Source: Bombyx mori (Eukaryota > Arthropoda > Insecta > Lepidoptera > Bombycidae). Taken from it: a DNA stretch of 64,000 nucleotides. Position numbers and translations under genes: made by a program. The notes below the pieces were generated by a model. The model did not search any database, was not told the origin of the DNA, and was given only the letters and a program-made list of their open reading frames with translations. The stretch lies in assembly GCF_030269925.1 (NCBI RefSeq), contig NC_085130.1, forward strand, positions 8,816,501-8,880,500, read 5' to 3'. Position 1 is the first letter of the stretch, and every line of letters begins with the position of its first letter. This document shows positions 1 through 11,259 of this stretch, in pieces.

Positions 1-262
1 CCATAGACATCTACAACGTAGACGCGCCACCCACCTTGAGATACAAGTTCTAAAGTCTCAATATAGTTACTACGGCTGCCCCACCCTTCAAACCGAAACG
101 CATTACTGCTTCACGGCAGAAATAGGCAGGGCGGTGGTACCTATCCGCGCGGACTCACAAGTGGTCCTACCCCCAGTAATTACGCAAACTATAATTTTTG
201 TGGGTTTGATTTTTATTACACGATGTTATTCCTTCACCGTGGAAGTCAATCGTGACCTCAAA
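1..262 (-). mobile_element. Bm1-type SINE, cut by window edge
   Basis: Body from CCATAGACATCTACAACG to ATTCCTTCACCGTGGAAGTC. The tRNA-like head is lost and the tail is outside the window. Confidence 0.75.
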
Positions 263-618
263 GGGAGTGAGGGCCACGTAACCCAGAGGCTCCTGTAGCC
301 ACTGGAGCACACAGGTAGACCGTCAGCTGGTTCACCGATCTAAACAACGCCGTTAAAAAAAAACAGTTTCAAAATTGTGTCAATTAATTTATTGAATACG
401 TACGTACAAATTCTGGAGCATGTCAATTTACATGTGAGTGTTTATCTAATATAATTTAATTCAATGTTTTAAATTGGTTCTCTTCAAACGTCTTTGAGAC
501 ATCGCCGAGTACGATCGACAGCTGTTTGTAAATACGTAAACCAAACATACAAATACGAATTTGTTTATTATTAATTATACTTGATTCGCGTGTGTTTTTA
601 TTTCGTTTGCCTGAGAAA

Positions 619-642
619 ATGGCGTTACAGTTCGTTTTATGG
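619..642 (+). CDS. Peptide gene coding exon 1 (8 codons)
   Basis: ATG in the context GAGAAAATGG opens MALQFVLW and is followed directly by the strong donor GTAAGTTC at 643. The exon ends in phase 0 and exon 2 opens in phase 0 with RNL before its own methionine, so the two join without a stop. If exon 1 is only UTR or unrelated, translation could start at the ATG at 5155 and still give a good signal peptide. The 5' UTR is probably within about 480-618; I see no convincing TATA box. Confidence 0.5.
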
Positions 643-3600
643 GTAAGTTCTTGTTTTGAAAAATTGTTATGGCCTTTTTTTCCTTTCTATTCGCTGGTAG
701 CCTAGAGGGCTATTTCATCCACGCCTGGGTAGGAAAGCTCACGGGTTCGACCTGGGAGAATTTGCTAATACTAGCCCTAGCAAGAGCAGTGTTTTGCAGA
801 ATCTACCACCGGATCGGAAACGCGACCCACTGTGAGGATCCGGCGAGAAACTCAGTGGTCTGTGTCTTTGGGTTGGTTTACTTGCCAAACTTATCGTCGT
901 AATGGACGAGTGTGATGACCGTCAAAAGCTGTGGTGTCTGGAAACGGTACATTAGCCTTTTTATTACACAGATATTGTGGGTGGAAATTACCACGAGCGT
1001 AAGTCCCTACTGTTGTTTAGTGGTCATCGAAGCTAATTTACTGGTGGTAGGACCTCTTGTGAGTCTGCGCGTGTAGGTAGCACCACCCTGCCTATTTCTG
1101 CCGTGAAGCAGTAATGCGTTTCAGCTTGAAGGGGCAGCCGTTGTAACTATACTGAGACCTTAGAACTGAAATCTCAAGGTGGGTGGCGGCATTTACGTTG
1201 TATATGTCTATGGACTCCGGAAGTCCCTTAACACCAGCTGGGCTGTGAGCTCGTCCACCCATATATGCAATAAAAAAAAGAAAAAAAAGAGCACTATCGC
1301 GTGATCACTTTAAATATCTTAATCGCAGTTTTAAAATCAAGCACAAAGGGATTATGAATTGAATCTACAAATCCTTAATTTTTATCTATATGATATATTG
1401 TTACACTTGTTTACAGTTGTGAACAAGTGTAACGATATAATATTATTATTAAATATACAATTTATAAATTGGATATTTAATTTGGTCGATAAAACATTTC
1501 ATTGCGCTAAAAGTGCAAAAGAAAATGAGTTTTTTCAGGCAACTTAAGTCCATAAAATTTTACATAGAATTACATAAAATTTAAATCAAAATAAAATAAA
1601 ATTAAAATTATAATTTATCACAATTATTAAAAATAAAAATTAATAAAAATCAAATCGAATCAAACGAAATTGAATTAAAATTATTAAAATTATAATTGTC
1701 AACTACTAATATAAACTTAATATTAAATAATACAATAATTAATGAAATAATGTTAACTGAGTAACAGCCACTATGACGAGGGAATAACAATGTTTTTTTT
1801 TCTTAGTGCCCTTTTAGGCAGTCGAGCATACGGCCCACCTAATGGTGAGTGGTTACCGTCGCCCATGGACTTCAGCAATGCCCGAGGCAGAGCCAAGCCG
1901 CTGCCTACCGCTTAATACTCTCCACAAGCCTCGTTTGAAGAAGGACATGTCATAGCGCTCGGGAAACACCGTGGAGGGGAGCTCATTCCATAGCCGTATG
2001 ATACGTGGCAAAAAAGATATCTGAAACGCACTGTCGATGATCGCAGCGGTTCCAGATAATATGGATGAACTCTGCTCCGATGGCGGGAGGTGCGATGATA
2101 AAAAGAAGATGAGGGGATCATCTCAAACAATTCCTCAGAGCACGTGTGATAAATTAGTGATGGCATGGCGTTCGCCGGTGTATACATCTGGTCTATTTCT
2201 GCCGTGAAGCAGCTACGTCTGTCGGGTTGAATGTGACTGGCTTCGACATCACGGTGGCAGGTCGAATGTCGGAAGACTATAACGATGGAGGAACATTGAC
2301 AATGTCCCTCCCTTCATTCCTTGTGTACCATACAAAGAAAATACTTACTGAAGAGAACTGGTTTTACAACTGGTGGTAGGACCTCTTGTGAGTCCGCACG
2401 GGTAGGTACCACCGCTCTGCCTATTTCTGCCGTGAAGCAGTAATGTGTTTCGGTTTCAAGGGTAGGGCAGCCGTTGTAACTACACTGAGACCTTAGAACT
2501 TATATCTCAATGTGGGTGGCGCATTTACGTAGTAGATGTCTATGGTATTCAGTATCCACTTAACACCAGGTGAGCTGTGAGCTCGTACCCCCATATAAGC
2601 AATAATAATAATAAAATAACACATCCGATATGTCTTTCTCGATGACTCCAAAACGAAATAAATATCGAAATGAAATGGAAATGGCTGGTTCTTGGTAAAT
2701 GAGCGAGCTTCGTGGGGTTAAGATTAGACTGGGTCGCACTGGTACCTTCATCGTACTGGTGATAGGACATATTGTAAGTTCCTACGGGTAGATACCACCA
2801 CCGTGCTAGTCTCTACAAAGTAGAGGTCGATCATTCGCGAAGCATCTTGAGCTGTCTCCTTCGGAGGTGCTCGGGTAGCTGTTAGCAAATACCACCCCTT
2901 CTGGCTGAGCCTTTGCTTCCCCACCTGTCCTGGCAAAACTGAAAATAACTCCGGGCCACCAGTAATCTTTCAATCATAAAAAAGAAGTCTAGCATTCCGG
3001 TTTGAAGAGAGGGGCAACCGTTATAGAGGGAGCCTTCGATGTTGTCACAAGGTGGGGGCGGCCTCTCCATTGTGACACCTGTAAGATCTGGTAACCACTT
3101 CATTCTGGGTAGGCCATTAGCTCGTATAGCCTATAGTCCATAGCCATATACACAAACAAATATACGCATATTTGCTATTGATGCTGCCATAAGATAAGAG
3201 ATAGCACCTCAATCTGTGACACATAAAAGCTCCTAGAGATTTTCATTGATGGAAACTGCTCGTTTACTCATTGAATTATTGTAAACTCCATAATGAAAAA
3301 TGGAAAATATATATTAAGCATATTATAAAAATACAATGGGCGCTCTTATCGCCAAGAAAATTTCTTACAGACAGCCATCAGCAGGACAAGAATAATTTAT
3401 GATAACGCATAGGCATTTGATTAGTAGTATAGAGATTATTAATATTCTCAGCGCCATTGCAAAGAGAATTTTTCAACATACTTATCGCAAAGCAAAGCAT
3501 AGCATATCCACACAAATTTGTTGATTGTAATAAAGTTGGAAAATGGATAATTAGAGATCTATTTGGCGCATTGTAACGTGTAAATTAACGAAGTCATTAA

Positions 3601-5950
3601 TGAAACCGGTACAACTGTTTTGATCAAAACAACATAATATTATTTACAAAACAAAAGCTACATACGAAAATATCGCCAGTGAATTAGGGCATATATTGTT
3701 TTGCCGTAATAATTGGGACGAGTCTTGCGTAAATTAAGTTGGTACTTAATGTTGAAGTACTTATCGATATACGCAATTGCTTATCAGTTATTTACTACAA
3801 CTAAATTTAAATTTAATTTTTATTTTTTTATTTTTAATAATAATTATTATATAATATAATACTTTGTATTAATTGTATGTATATTTACGGAGATATGTAT
3901 GTGTATATGTGTGTGTACATATATGTATATATATTTCACTGGAATGGTACACCGCGCGTAGTTCGTTTCCAAATGATTCTTGTCCACCTGATGGTTGTCT
4001 GGAAGAGATCGCTCTTAGCGATAAGACCGCCAATTGTACTTTTTTGTTTTTAATGTATCGCACTGTTTATTTGTTTTTTGGTGTACAATAAAGAATACTC
4101 TCTCTCTCTCTCTCTCTCTCTAAGCTGACCAAACGGTCTCCTAAGGCCTTTAGGTCTGTGACTATGGTAGTAACGATTTGTGTAATGAATCGATCAGATA
4201 GGAATTAGTGATGGCTCCATCGAGACTAGAGTTCAGATATGACAACGGAATGGCGCTAGTCTTGTTGTGGTTTTTCTTTATTTTTATTTATTGATGCACA
4301 AAACAAATTTGTACTGGAGGTAGGACCTCTTGTGAGTCCGCGCGGGTAGGTACCACCACCCTGCCTATTTCTGCCGTGAAGCAGTAATGCGTTTCGGTTT
4401 GAAAGGTGGGGCAGTCGTAACTATACTTGAGACCTTAGAACTTATATCTCAAGGTGAGTGGCGCAGTTACGTTGTAGATCTCTATGGGCTCCAGTAACCA
4501 CTTAACACCAGGTGGGCTGTGTGTTCACCCATTATGTCGCGCTTGTAAATTCCGCGGGCATTAAACACTTGATGTTTATCGAGCTTGTAAAGTCCTCGAT
4601 CGCTGTAGTCATTCGCTGATACCAATCGTTGGCGCATCACCGGCCCGATGTAAGCCGAGCTACACTTGCGTAACAATCCGCTCTAATTACGGCTATCACA
4701 AAATAAAGCATTCGAAGAAGACAATCGGAATTGTGATATGACTAATACATAATTTACCAACATTATCGCGACTTAAATCTAAATCGTTTTTTGATGGTAT
4801 TACGATTTAAGAAATCATTTATTTTCGTATATAGAAACCTATTACTTTAATAAATAATATCTATTGCTTAGATGTGTGGACGAGCTCACAGCCTACCTGG
4901 TGTTATGTGGTTACTGTGTTGGCCCATAGACATCTACAACGTAAATGCCGCCACTCAGCTTGAGATATAAGTTCTAAGGTCTCAGTACAACGGCTGCCCC
5001 ACCTTTCAAACCGAAACGCATTACTGCTTCACGGCAGAAATAGGCGGGGCGGTGGTACCTACCCGTGCGGACTCACAAGAGGTCCTACCACCAGTAAAAA
5101 TCTGCCGATTGACCTGCCGATTGATTTATCAATTTTCTTTTACAGAGGAACTTAATGTTTTTGATGGCGCTGTTCCTTTGTATCGCACTGGTTCGGACCG
5201 CCACCTCAAGACCGCCCTGGTTGGCGCCGGGCAGTCAGATCTTCACGGAGTCAGCTGAATGTCACACAGACGTAAGTGCCTTAACACGAATTCAAAAAAA
5301 AAACGTTCTTAGTGTTGTCCCTTGCTCGATTCGATTGGGTTATGTATGTCATTCTGGTTACTTGATATAGATCGCCTCGTTGATAGAGTTACATGTCTCC
5401 ACTGTTTACTGCACTACGGGTCATTGACGATGGTCTTGAGGGCCCGTCGGTCGAGCGTCCTTAGGTCCTTCATGTAGAATCTTATTGTAGTGTTGACTGC
5501 GGGAACTCCCCTACTCTGACTGAGTTCTGATTCGGGGCAAAGATCGGACGTGAAAGAGTGCAAGGGATTTGTTTAATAATAAAAAATATTCTTGAGCCCG
5601 CGGTCTGCTTCCAACATCAGCAGATCGTCAAGTCAGACATACCCCGCGTGCCCCATAGACGCGGACACCTCGTACGAGGTTTGGTCCCCTGCCCAAAAAT
5701 AGCAGAGCTGTTTTTGAATATGTTAGTTTTATAGCCATCTAAGATGTCTGGAAGTATTGGAATGTCTTTAAGCTAATTTCAAACAATGCATTCTCCATGT
5801 CTACAGGACGAGTTGTTGGATTTATGCCAGAGATGCGCCAAGCTTACCAAATCAAAGCTAGCCTATCCGGCTTGCTGCTCGAAAGATCTTAAGGCGAGGA
5901 AATGGTGTTCGGACTACGTGTACTTCGGTAGAGGTCAATACGATTTTTAA
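619..5950 (+). CDS. Small secreted cysteine-rich peptide gene, three coding exons
   Basis: Joining 619-642, 5146-5271 and 5807-5950 gives one open frame of 97 codons plus TAA, with every junction in phase 0 and GT...AG introns of about 4.5 kb and 535 bp. The N-terminus is strongly hydrophobic (FLMALFLCIALV around residues 13-24), a typical signal peptide with likely cleavage after TATS. That leaves a mature chain of about 68 residues starting RPPW. The mature part has six cysteines (AECH, DLCQRC, ACC, KWC), enough for three disulfides, and ends YFGRGQYDF. I do not recognise the family. Size and layout suit a secreted neuropeptide-like factor, antimicrobial peptide or other extracellular ligand; the cysteine pattern does not match any of these that I can name. 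Host function is inference; the gene structure is well supported by frame, splice sites and signal peptide. Confidence 0.72.
672..890 (-). mobile_element. LINE 3' tail fragment, same family as 8575-10320
   Basis: Shares the blocks CTACCACCGGATCGGAA, GATCCGGCGAGAAACTCAG and the T-run start with the tail at 8590-8815. It lies inside intron 1 of the peptide gene. Confidence 0.65.
1040..1284 (+). mobile_element. Bm1-type SINE, headless
   Basis: CTGGTGGTAGGACCTCTTGTG to GTCCACCC and AATAAAAAAAAG. In intron 1 of the peptide gene. Confidence 0.78.
1285..1792. other. AT-rich intron of peptide gene, nothing recognised
   Basis: Dense A/T sequence with many AAATTAAAAT words and no coding signal. Confidence 0.6.
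1793..2215 (-). mobile_element. LINE 3' end (BMC1/Jockey-like second family) with ORF C-terminus
   Basis: The - strand frame reads FYHRTSRHRSRVHPYYLEPL, then WNELP-type residues and RGLWR-type end in a degraded form. The tail is GGCAGCGGCTTGGCTCTG...GCCGTATGCTCG...GGCA-A(n). 5'-truncated and mutated. Confidence 0.68.
2370..2616 (+). mobile_element. Bm1-type SINE, headless
   Basis: CTGGTGGTAGGACC to CAATAATAATAATAAAA. A degraded second piece (CTACGGGTAGATACCACC) follows at 2755-2815. Confidence 0.75.
2815..2985 (+). mobile_element. LINE 3' tail fragment, same family as 8575-10320
   Basis: Reverse complement of the 8590-8760 tail: CTTCGGAGGTGCTCGGG and CTGGCTGAGCCTTTGC, ending near TTTCAATCATAAAAAAG. 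Confidence 0.65.
3110..3944. other. Intron of peptide gene, nothing recognised
   Basis: AT-rich, no open frame of note and no repeat family that recurs in the window. Confidence 0.55.
3945..4122 (+). mobile_element. LINE 3' end (third type) with CT microsatellite
   Basis: GGAAGAGATCGCTCTTAGCG, GTATCGCACTGTTTATTTG and GTACAATAAAG match a common insect LINE 3' end that I recognise only in outline. It is followed by (CT)n at 4099-4121. Confidence 0.45.
4311..4530 (+). mobile_element. Bm1-type SINE, tail truncated
   Basis: GGAGGTAGGACCTCTTGTGAG to CACCAGGTGGGCTGTG; no poly(A). Confidence 0.72.
4862..5096 (-). mobile_element. Bm1-type SINE, headless
   Basis: ATTGCTTAGATGTGTGGACG to GTCCTACCACCAGTAA. 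It ends 50 bases before exon 2 of the peptide gene. Confidence 0.77.
5146..5271 (+). CDS. Peptide gene exon 2 (signal peptide and first cysteine)
   Basis: The acceptor is a pyrimidine-rich run ending TTTTACAG at 5145, and the donor is GTAAGTGCC from 5272. The exon is 42 codons, phase 0 at both ends. It carries the hydrophobic signal core, the likely cleavage site and the first mature cysteine (SAECHTD). The exon lies 50 bases downstream of an antisense Bm1 SINE. Confidence 0.8.
5500..5695 (+). repeat. Interspersed repeat shared with 29810-30012
   Basis: Shares AGATCGGACGT, CCCGCGGTCTGCT-like and CATACCCCGCG blocks with 29810-30012. It lies in intron 2 of the peptide gene. Class unknown; possibly a retrotransposon 3' UTR. 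Confidence 0.45.
5807..5950 (+). CDS. Peptide gene exon 3 (cysteine-rich C-terminus)
   Basis: The acceptor TCTACAG ends at 5806. The 47 codons plus TAA encode DELLDLCQRC, then KSKLAYPACC, then RKWCSDYVYFG, and end in YDF. There are five cysteines here, two of them adjacent. The GR near the end could in principle be an amidation/cleavage site, but only one basic residue is present. The stop is followed 35 bases later by a LINE tail. Confidence 0.8.
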   Translation, partial: DELLDLCQRCAKLTKSKLAYPACCSKDLKARKWCSDYVYFGRGQYDF

Positions 5951-5984
5951 GCGTAAATTACTTAGATAGAGGTATATCGCATCG

Positions 5985-6258
5985 CCCGCCACCGGAGTAG
6001 AGTTCGTCCATACTACCTGGAGCCACGGCGTTCATCCACAGTGCGCTTCCAGAGATCATTTTTGTCACGTACCATCCGGCTTTGGAATGAGCTCCCGTGT
6101 GCTATGACATATCCTTCTTCAAACGAGGCTTATGGAGAGTACTTAACGGTAGGCCGCGGCTTGGCTCTGCTCCTGGCATTGCTGAAGTCCATGGGCGACG
6201 GTAACCACTTACCATTAGATGGGCCGTACGCTCGTCTGTCTACAAAGACAATAAAAAA
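5985..6258 (+). mobile_element. LINE 3' end, second family, directly after the peptide gene
   Basis: Reads SFLSRTIRLWNELPCAM in frame, then the tail GGCTTGGCTCTG...GGGCCGTACGCTCGTC and CAATAAAAAAAA. It begins about 35 bases after the peptide stop codon. Confidence 0.7.
6250..6255 (+). terminator. Candidate poly(A) signal for the peptide gene, inside a LINE tail
   Basis: This AATAAA, about 300 bases after the TAA at 5950, is the terminal signal of the retrotransposon tail at 5985-6258. I saw no AATAAA between the stop and this one, so the gene may use the transposon-derived signal. Confidence 0.35.
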
Positions 6259-6259
6259 A

Positions 6260-7020
6260 AACTTTGAGAGCTATGGCCAGCAAATTACCCTTTGGCATTT
6301 GAGGTCGCCAGTGACAATATTCAGTTTTTGTTGAGATAATATTGAGATAAACGCACGGAGTCGAGACATTTTTTGTTCAAGTTCGGTTAATCAACACTAA
6401 TCATACCAAGACTTACTTATACCTATTTTTACTATATCGGGTAGAAACAAAGTAAAAAAAATAGTACAATAACTGTAGATTAATTGGTAAGAAAAAGTCT
6501 AATGTGCAAAAGCAATAAGACGATACGTGCATTTTCAATGCAAAATTTCAAAATGGGTCATTTGACCTGTTATGGTATGTTTAGTGTCAAATGAAGATGT
6601 TGATTCAAAAGACCGCTTGGCAAAAGGTCCTCTAACACAGCTTGTAGTTTTCAAAATTAATAAAAGTCTTTTGGAGGCAGAGTCATTCATTTTATAAATA
6701 TTTCTATCAAAAATCGAGCTTCGTTTAGATTTCATTCAGTGCAATTTATCGATAAGATTAGCTTGACAATTAAGCCTAAATAATTATATAAATTATATGA
6801 GTAATAAAGTTATTGTGTAATTTATTTTGTCTAAGTTCGTTGACTAAGAAAAGCTGTTGTGATTTTTTATCTTGCTTTAATTAGGCCGTCGAGATGTTGA
6901 CACGAATTCCGTAAGATTAGTGAGATATTATTTCAAAATTGTGTTCGTAAATGTTATGAGTATAAAACTAATGAATATTTTACTGACATTCATTAGGTTG
7001 TGACTACTGATCGGTGAACG
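6260..7020. other. Intergenic, nothing recognised
   Basis: AT-rich sequence between the LINE tail and the next LINE tail; short open frames only. Confidence 0.55.
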
Positions 7021-7021
7021 T

Positions 7022-7135
7022 TTGATGGCGGTAGGCAGCGGCTTGGCTCTGGCATTGCTGAAGTCCATGGGCGTCGGTAACCACTCACCATCAGGTGGGC
7101 TGTATGCCCGTCTGCCTACAAAGGCAATAAAAAAA
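7022..7135 (+). mobile_element. LINE 3' tail, second family
   Basis: GGCAGCGGCTTGGCTCTGGC, CCATGGGCGTCGGTAACCAC and AAGGCAATAAAAAAAA. Severely 5'-truncated. Confidence 0.68.
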
Positions 7136-7172
7136 AAAGTAGCTTTGTACCCTTTAAACACTCAAAAAGAAA

Positions 7173-7318
7173 CTTAAATAGTTCTCTCTTAAATAATCCT
7201 ATCTTAAATAGTTATCTCTTAAATAATCCTGTCTTAAATAGTTCTCTCTTATATAATCTGGTCTTAAATAGCCTTGTCCTTAATAATCCTGTCTTAAATG
7301 GTCTTGTCTTAAATAATA
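7173..7318. repeat. Minisatellite of about 30-base units
   Basis: About five imperfect units alternating CTTAAATAGTTCTCT and CTTAAATAATCCTGT. Confidence 0.75.
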
Positions 7319-7629
7319 GAGGCAAAGCGAGCGCTCGCGGAGGTAGTAACCACTATACTTTCCTGATATAAAGCAGGACCGTACTTGTTTGATTAAGACC
7401 ACAATCCTATGTTTCAAGGCGGACCACATTCACATTGCTACGAACTCTTTAGTACTACAAAAAACAAATGCTTTAACCGTTTGCCGTGTGATATTTATAT
7501 TGTTTTATAAGTTAAATGCTTAATAGAACTAGTGTTTGCTCAATGATATTCGCTGACATATTGTTTTTTGTACCATGTGTGTTTTGTTGAGTGGAGACTG
7601 CGAATTGGCTTATGTAGGGCTCGGTGGAG

Positions 7630-7760
7630 TGAGAATCTGTGCAGGGTGGCTGGCAGGAGCTGGATGAGAGGAGCCGAGGATTATGCTCAGTGGCGTGTAA
7701 TTGGAGAGGCCTATGTCTAGCAATAAACTGCTATAGGATCATGATGATGATGATTTTGTG
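7630..7760 (+). mobile_element. RTE-like LINE 3' end
   Basis: In one frame it encodes residues like GAEDYAQWRVIGEAYV, then ends in (GATGAT)n at 7741-7754, both typical of RTE-clade tails. Confidence 0.5.
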
Positions 7761-7877
7761 TATTTTCTATTACGGTTTCTCTTTTTTATTTTTTTTATTT
7801 ATGTTAATATATTATAGAAAAAACTGAAAATATGTTTAGTTGGTAATACATGAGAAAAACGTACTGAGGTTTTTTTG

Positions 7878-8126
7878 TTTTTTTTTTATTGCCTAGATGG
7901 GTAGACGACCTCACAGCCCACCTGGTGTTAAGTGGTTACTGGAGCCCATAGACATCTACAACGTAACTGCGCCACTCACCTTGAGATATAAGTTCCAAGG
8001 TCTCAAGTATAGTTACAACGGCTGCCCCACCCTTCAAACCGAAGCGCAATACTATTTCACGGCAGAAATAGGCAGGGTGGTGGTACCTACCCGCGCGGAC
8101 TCACAAGAGGTCCTACCATCAGTAAT
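7878..8126 (-). mobile_element. Bm1-type SINE, headless
   Basis: T-run and TTGCCTAGATGGGTAGACG to GGTCCTACCATCAGTAA. Confidence 0.77.
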
Positions 8127-8574
8127 AGTGAATCGTTTTATCTTTGGCCTTTGTGTATATACACTAAATTAAATGTTGAATAATATTATTTTGAATACAT
8201 AAGCCAAACATATTATTTTATCTAGGTTTAAGGAGATATGCTCAAATCATACGTAAGATTGTAAATTTTTATATATTATTTCGTTCTTGTATCCTTATTG
8301 TGATTTACTAATGAATTGTTAGGATATGTGTAGGCCACGATTAACTTAAACATGTTTTTTTTCAAATGATTCATTGATTTTGTACAATAATGATTTATTT
8401 TAAATCGGAATAGTTTCAAATGATTTTTATGGTAACTCATTGCTTGTTATTTTAATTAGTCGAGTTATCCAGTAGCACAAATCCATGGAATGATAATTAA
8501 TTTAAGAATAATTGCTCGTCGAGATTTTTTTAAATGTATCATAATATAATAATTGTAATAATATGATAGACATT

Positions 8575-10320
8575 TTTTTTTTTTTTTTTTTATGATTGAA
8601 AGATTACTGGTGGCCCGAAGGCCTTTCCAGTTTCACCAGGACAGGTGGGCGAGCAAAGGCTCAGCCAAGAGGGGTGGGATTTGCTAACAACTGCCCGAGC
8701 GCCTCCGAAGGAGACCTAACAACTCAAGAGCAATTGTTTCGCGAATGAATCTACTACCGGATCGGAATCGCGACCCGCTGAGAAGATCCGGCGAGAAACT
8801 CAGCGGGCTGATGCATGGGTTAGGTTGCACGTCGACCTCTTTGTCGAGTTCGACGAGTACGGTTACCGGGGTCCCTAAGCCTGCCCCTAGTATTAGAGCT
8901 GAAGGCATCTAATGCAAAGGTTATTGGATCTGATGGATCCGTAAGGACGTGTCTAGGGCGTCGACGGTGACTGGCTCCTGCATGATCAGGATTCGGGGAG
9001 TAGTCAGCGGCGGCAACGATAAGGCGATTATCATGACGCATAGCCTTATCGAAGTATCGTTCCGACGCTGACTTCATGTATTTCCGAATTGATTCGAGGC
9101 CCAGGTCGTCGTGTAGGTCAACGTTCCTCACGAACCACGGAGCCCCGACAGCTAACCTGCAAAAGCGGGATTGTAGGGATTGGAGGGTGTCTATGTGTGT
9201 GCGGGCCGCGTGAGCGAACACCACACTCGCGTAAGTCATGACGGGCCTTATGCAAGTTTTGTAAAGTGTCACCTTGTTCCGAAGGGACATTTTACTCCGC
9301 TTACAGATCATGGGGTAGAGTCTACCGAGAATAAACGCGGCACGGTCACGGACTGATTTTATATGCGGGCGGAATGTCATCGATGCATCCAGGGTAACGC
9401 CCAGGTACTTGACCTTCCTGGCCCAGGGTATGGGTTGTCTAAAGAGAGTAATCGGGGGTGTGAGATTCCTCCTCCTAATCCGGGAGGAAATCCGTGTGGA
9501 GCTTCCCCTCTGAAATAGCACCGCAGTACTTTTCGCTGGGTTGATGTCTATGCGCCATTTTCGGAACCACTGTCCTAGGGCTAGGGCTGCGCTCTGAAGC
9601 TTCTTCGCGATTAGGGACTTATTTCTACTAGAATAGTAAACAGTCGTGTCGTCGGCGAATAAAGCTAAATGGGTCGGCGGCGACCGGGGAATATCGTTGA
9701 CGAATAAGCTAAATAGGAGGGGTGAGAGGACAGAGCCTTGCGGGACTCCAGCTGTGAGAGGTCGTGGGGAGGAGCGGGTTCCCTCGACTCGATATCGAAA
9801 AGAGCGGTTCGACAAGAAGTCTCGTATGATGAGCACGAGACTATCCGGCACGCCCATGTTGAATAGTTTGAAAATCAAACCATTGTGCCAGACTTTGTCG
9901 AACGCTTTTGCGACGTCGAAGAAGAGAGCTCCCGTGTATAACGGTTTTGGTCGATTAAGCCCCACAAGAATGTGCTCCGTGAGGCGGTGCACCTGTTGAA
10001 CGCATGAGTGATTTGTACGGAATCCGAATTGTTCATCGATAAGAATGCCCTTGGATGAGACGAAGTCTCTGAGGCGTTTGTAGAGCAGACGCTCATACAG
10101 TTTGCCTAGAGACATGAGGAGGCTAATCGGGCGGTAGCTCGTCGGATGATTTTTTGGTTTACCGGGTTTATGTATGCCGATAACGTCCGCTTCTTTCCAC
10201 ACCGCGGGAAAGATACAGTTCGCCATAGCGGCATTGAAAATAGATGCCAACATCACGATGAGTTGGACGGGTAGAAGTTTAATAACGCGGTTGGATATAC
10301 CGTCGGAATCGGGATGATAG
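8575..10320 (-). mobile_element. 5'-truncated Jockey-type LINE with reverse transcriptase
   Basis: The - strand frame from 10318 to 8820 encodes a non-LTR reverse transcriptase: WKEADVIGIHKPGKP, then SYRPISLLMSLGKLYERLL, FDVAKAFDKVWHNGL, AGVPQGSVLSPLLF, and the catalytic FADDT box. The fragment lacks the endonuclease and the start of the RT because it is cut off near 10320, and it ends in an oligo(A) tract (T-run at about 8576-8591 on +). Comparison with a second fragment at 59905-60035 shows that the real C-terminus runs on in another frame (TPVTVLVELDKEV at about 8820-8885), so a frameshift occurred near 8890. The element is dead. The short C-terminus after RT lacks an RNase H domain. Confidence 0.88.
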
Positions 10321-10836
10321 ACATATCTTTAAGTCTATTGTAATCTATATCTATCTATTATATAGATAGTGGTATTAGCTAATTGTAAACATATTAATAA
10401 TATTTTACGTATCTGATATTATTGTTTGTGTAAAAATTATATTATGTTTAAACCAACAAAAATGGCTGTGATAGAAATTTTATTAAAAAAAATATGTTTC
10501 TTGAAAATAAATTATTTTAAGAAATTTATTTGTTTTATTTTATTTAGTGGTTTTTTGAATGTGTCCCCGCCATTGTTGATGAGTGTCAATAACTAGTTTT
10601 ATTTCCCTCGGCGTGTGTATATTGTTTCTATGTAATTAATATATTTTTTTAAAATTTATTTATTATAAAAAAAAAGAACACAATATTCCTAACCTAAAAG
10701 TACATGTTATTATCCGCAACATGCTTCGTCAGATTACAGAAATAAAGTTATCAGCAACATGCTTCGTCAAAAAGTACAATACTTACTTTCAGCTACAAGC
10801 GTGGTCATATGTAATTAATTATATCTCAAAAAAAAA

Positions 10837-11258
10837 TTTTTATTGCTTAGATGGGTGGACGAGCTCACAGCCCACCTGGTGTTAAGTGGTTACTGGAGCC
10901 CATAGACATGTACAACGTAAATGCGCCACCTACCTTGAAATATAAGTTCTAAGGTCTCAGTATAGTTACAACGGCTGCCCTTCAAACCGAAACGCATTAC
11001 TGCTTCACGGCAGAAATAGGCAGGGTGGTGGTACCTACCCGTGCGGACTCACAAGAGGTCCTACCACCAGTGATTACGTAAATTATAATTTTGCGGGTTT
11101 GATTTTTATTACACGATGTTATTCACCGTGGAAGTCAATCGTGAACATTTGTTAAGTACGTATTTCATTAGAAAAGTTGTTACCCGCCTGCGGGATCCGA
11201 ACACTGGTGCATCGCTACACACGAATGCACCGGATCATTTAGGCCACGACGACTACAA
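10837..11258 (-). mobile_element. Bm1-type SINE, near full length
   Basis: Includes the tRNA-like head: GGCCACGACGACTAC at the 5' end of the - strand and the B-box region GGGATCCGAACACTGG. Body with small deletion (CTGCCCTTCAAACC). Confidence 0.8.
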
Positions 11259-11259
11259 G

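Noticed and set aside
9646..9999. 117-codon + strand open frame
   Set aside because: Antisense to the LINE reverse transcriptase.
8820..10256. Reverse transcriptase ORF as a host gene
   Set aside because: 5'-truncated, frameshifted at the C-terminus and followed by a LINE tail; it is a dead retrotransposon copy.
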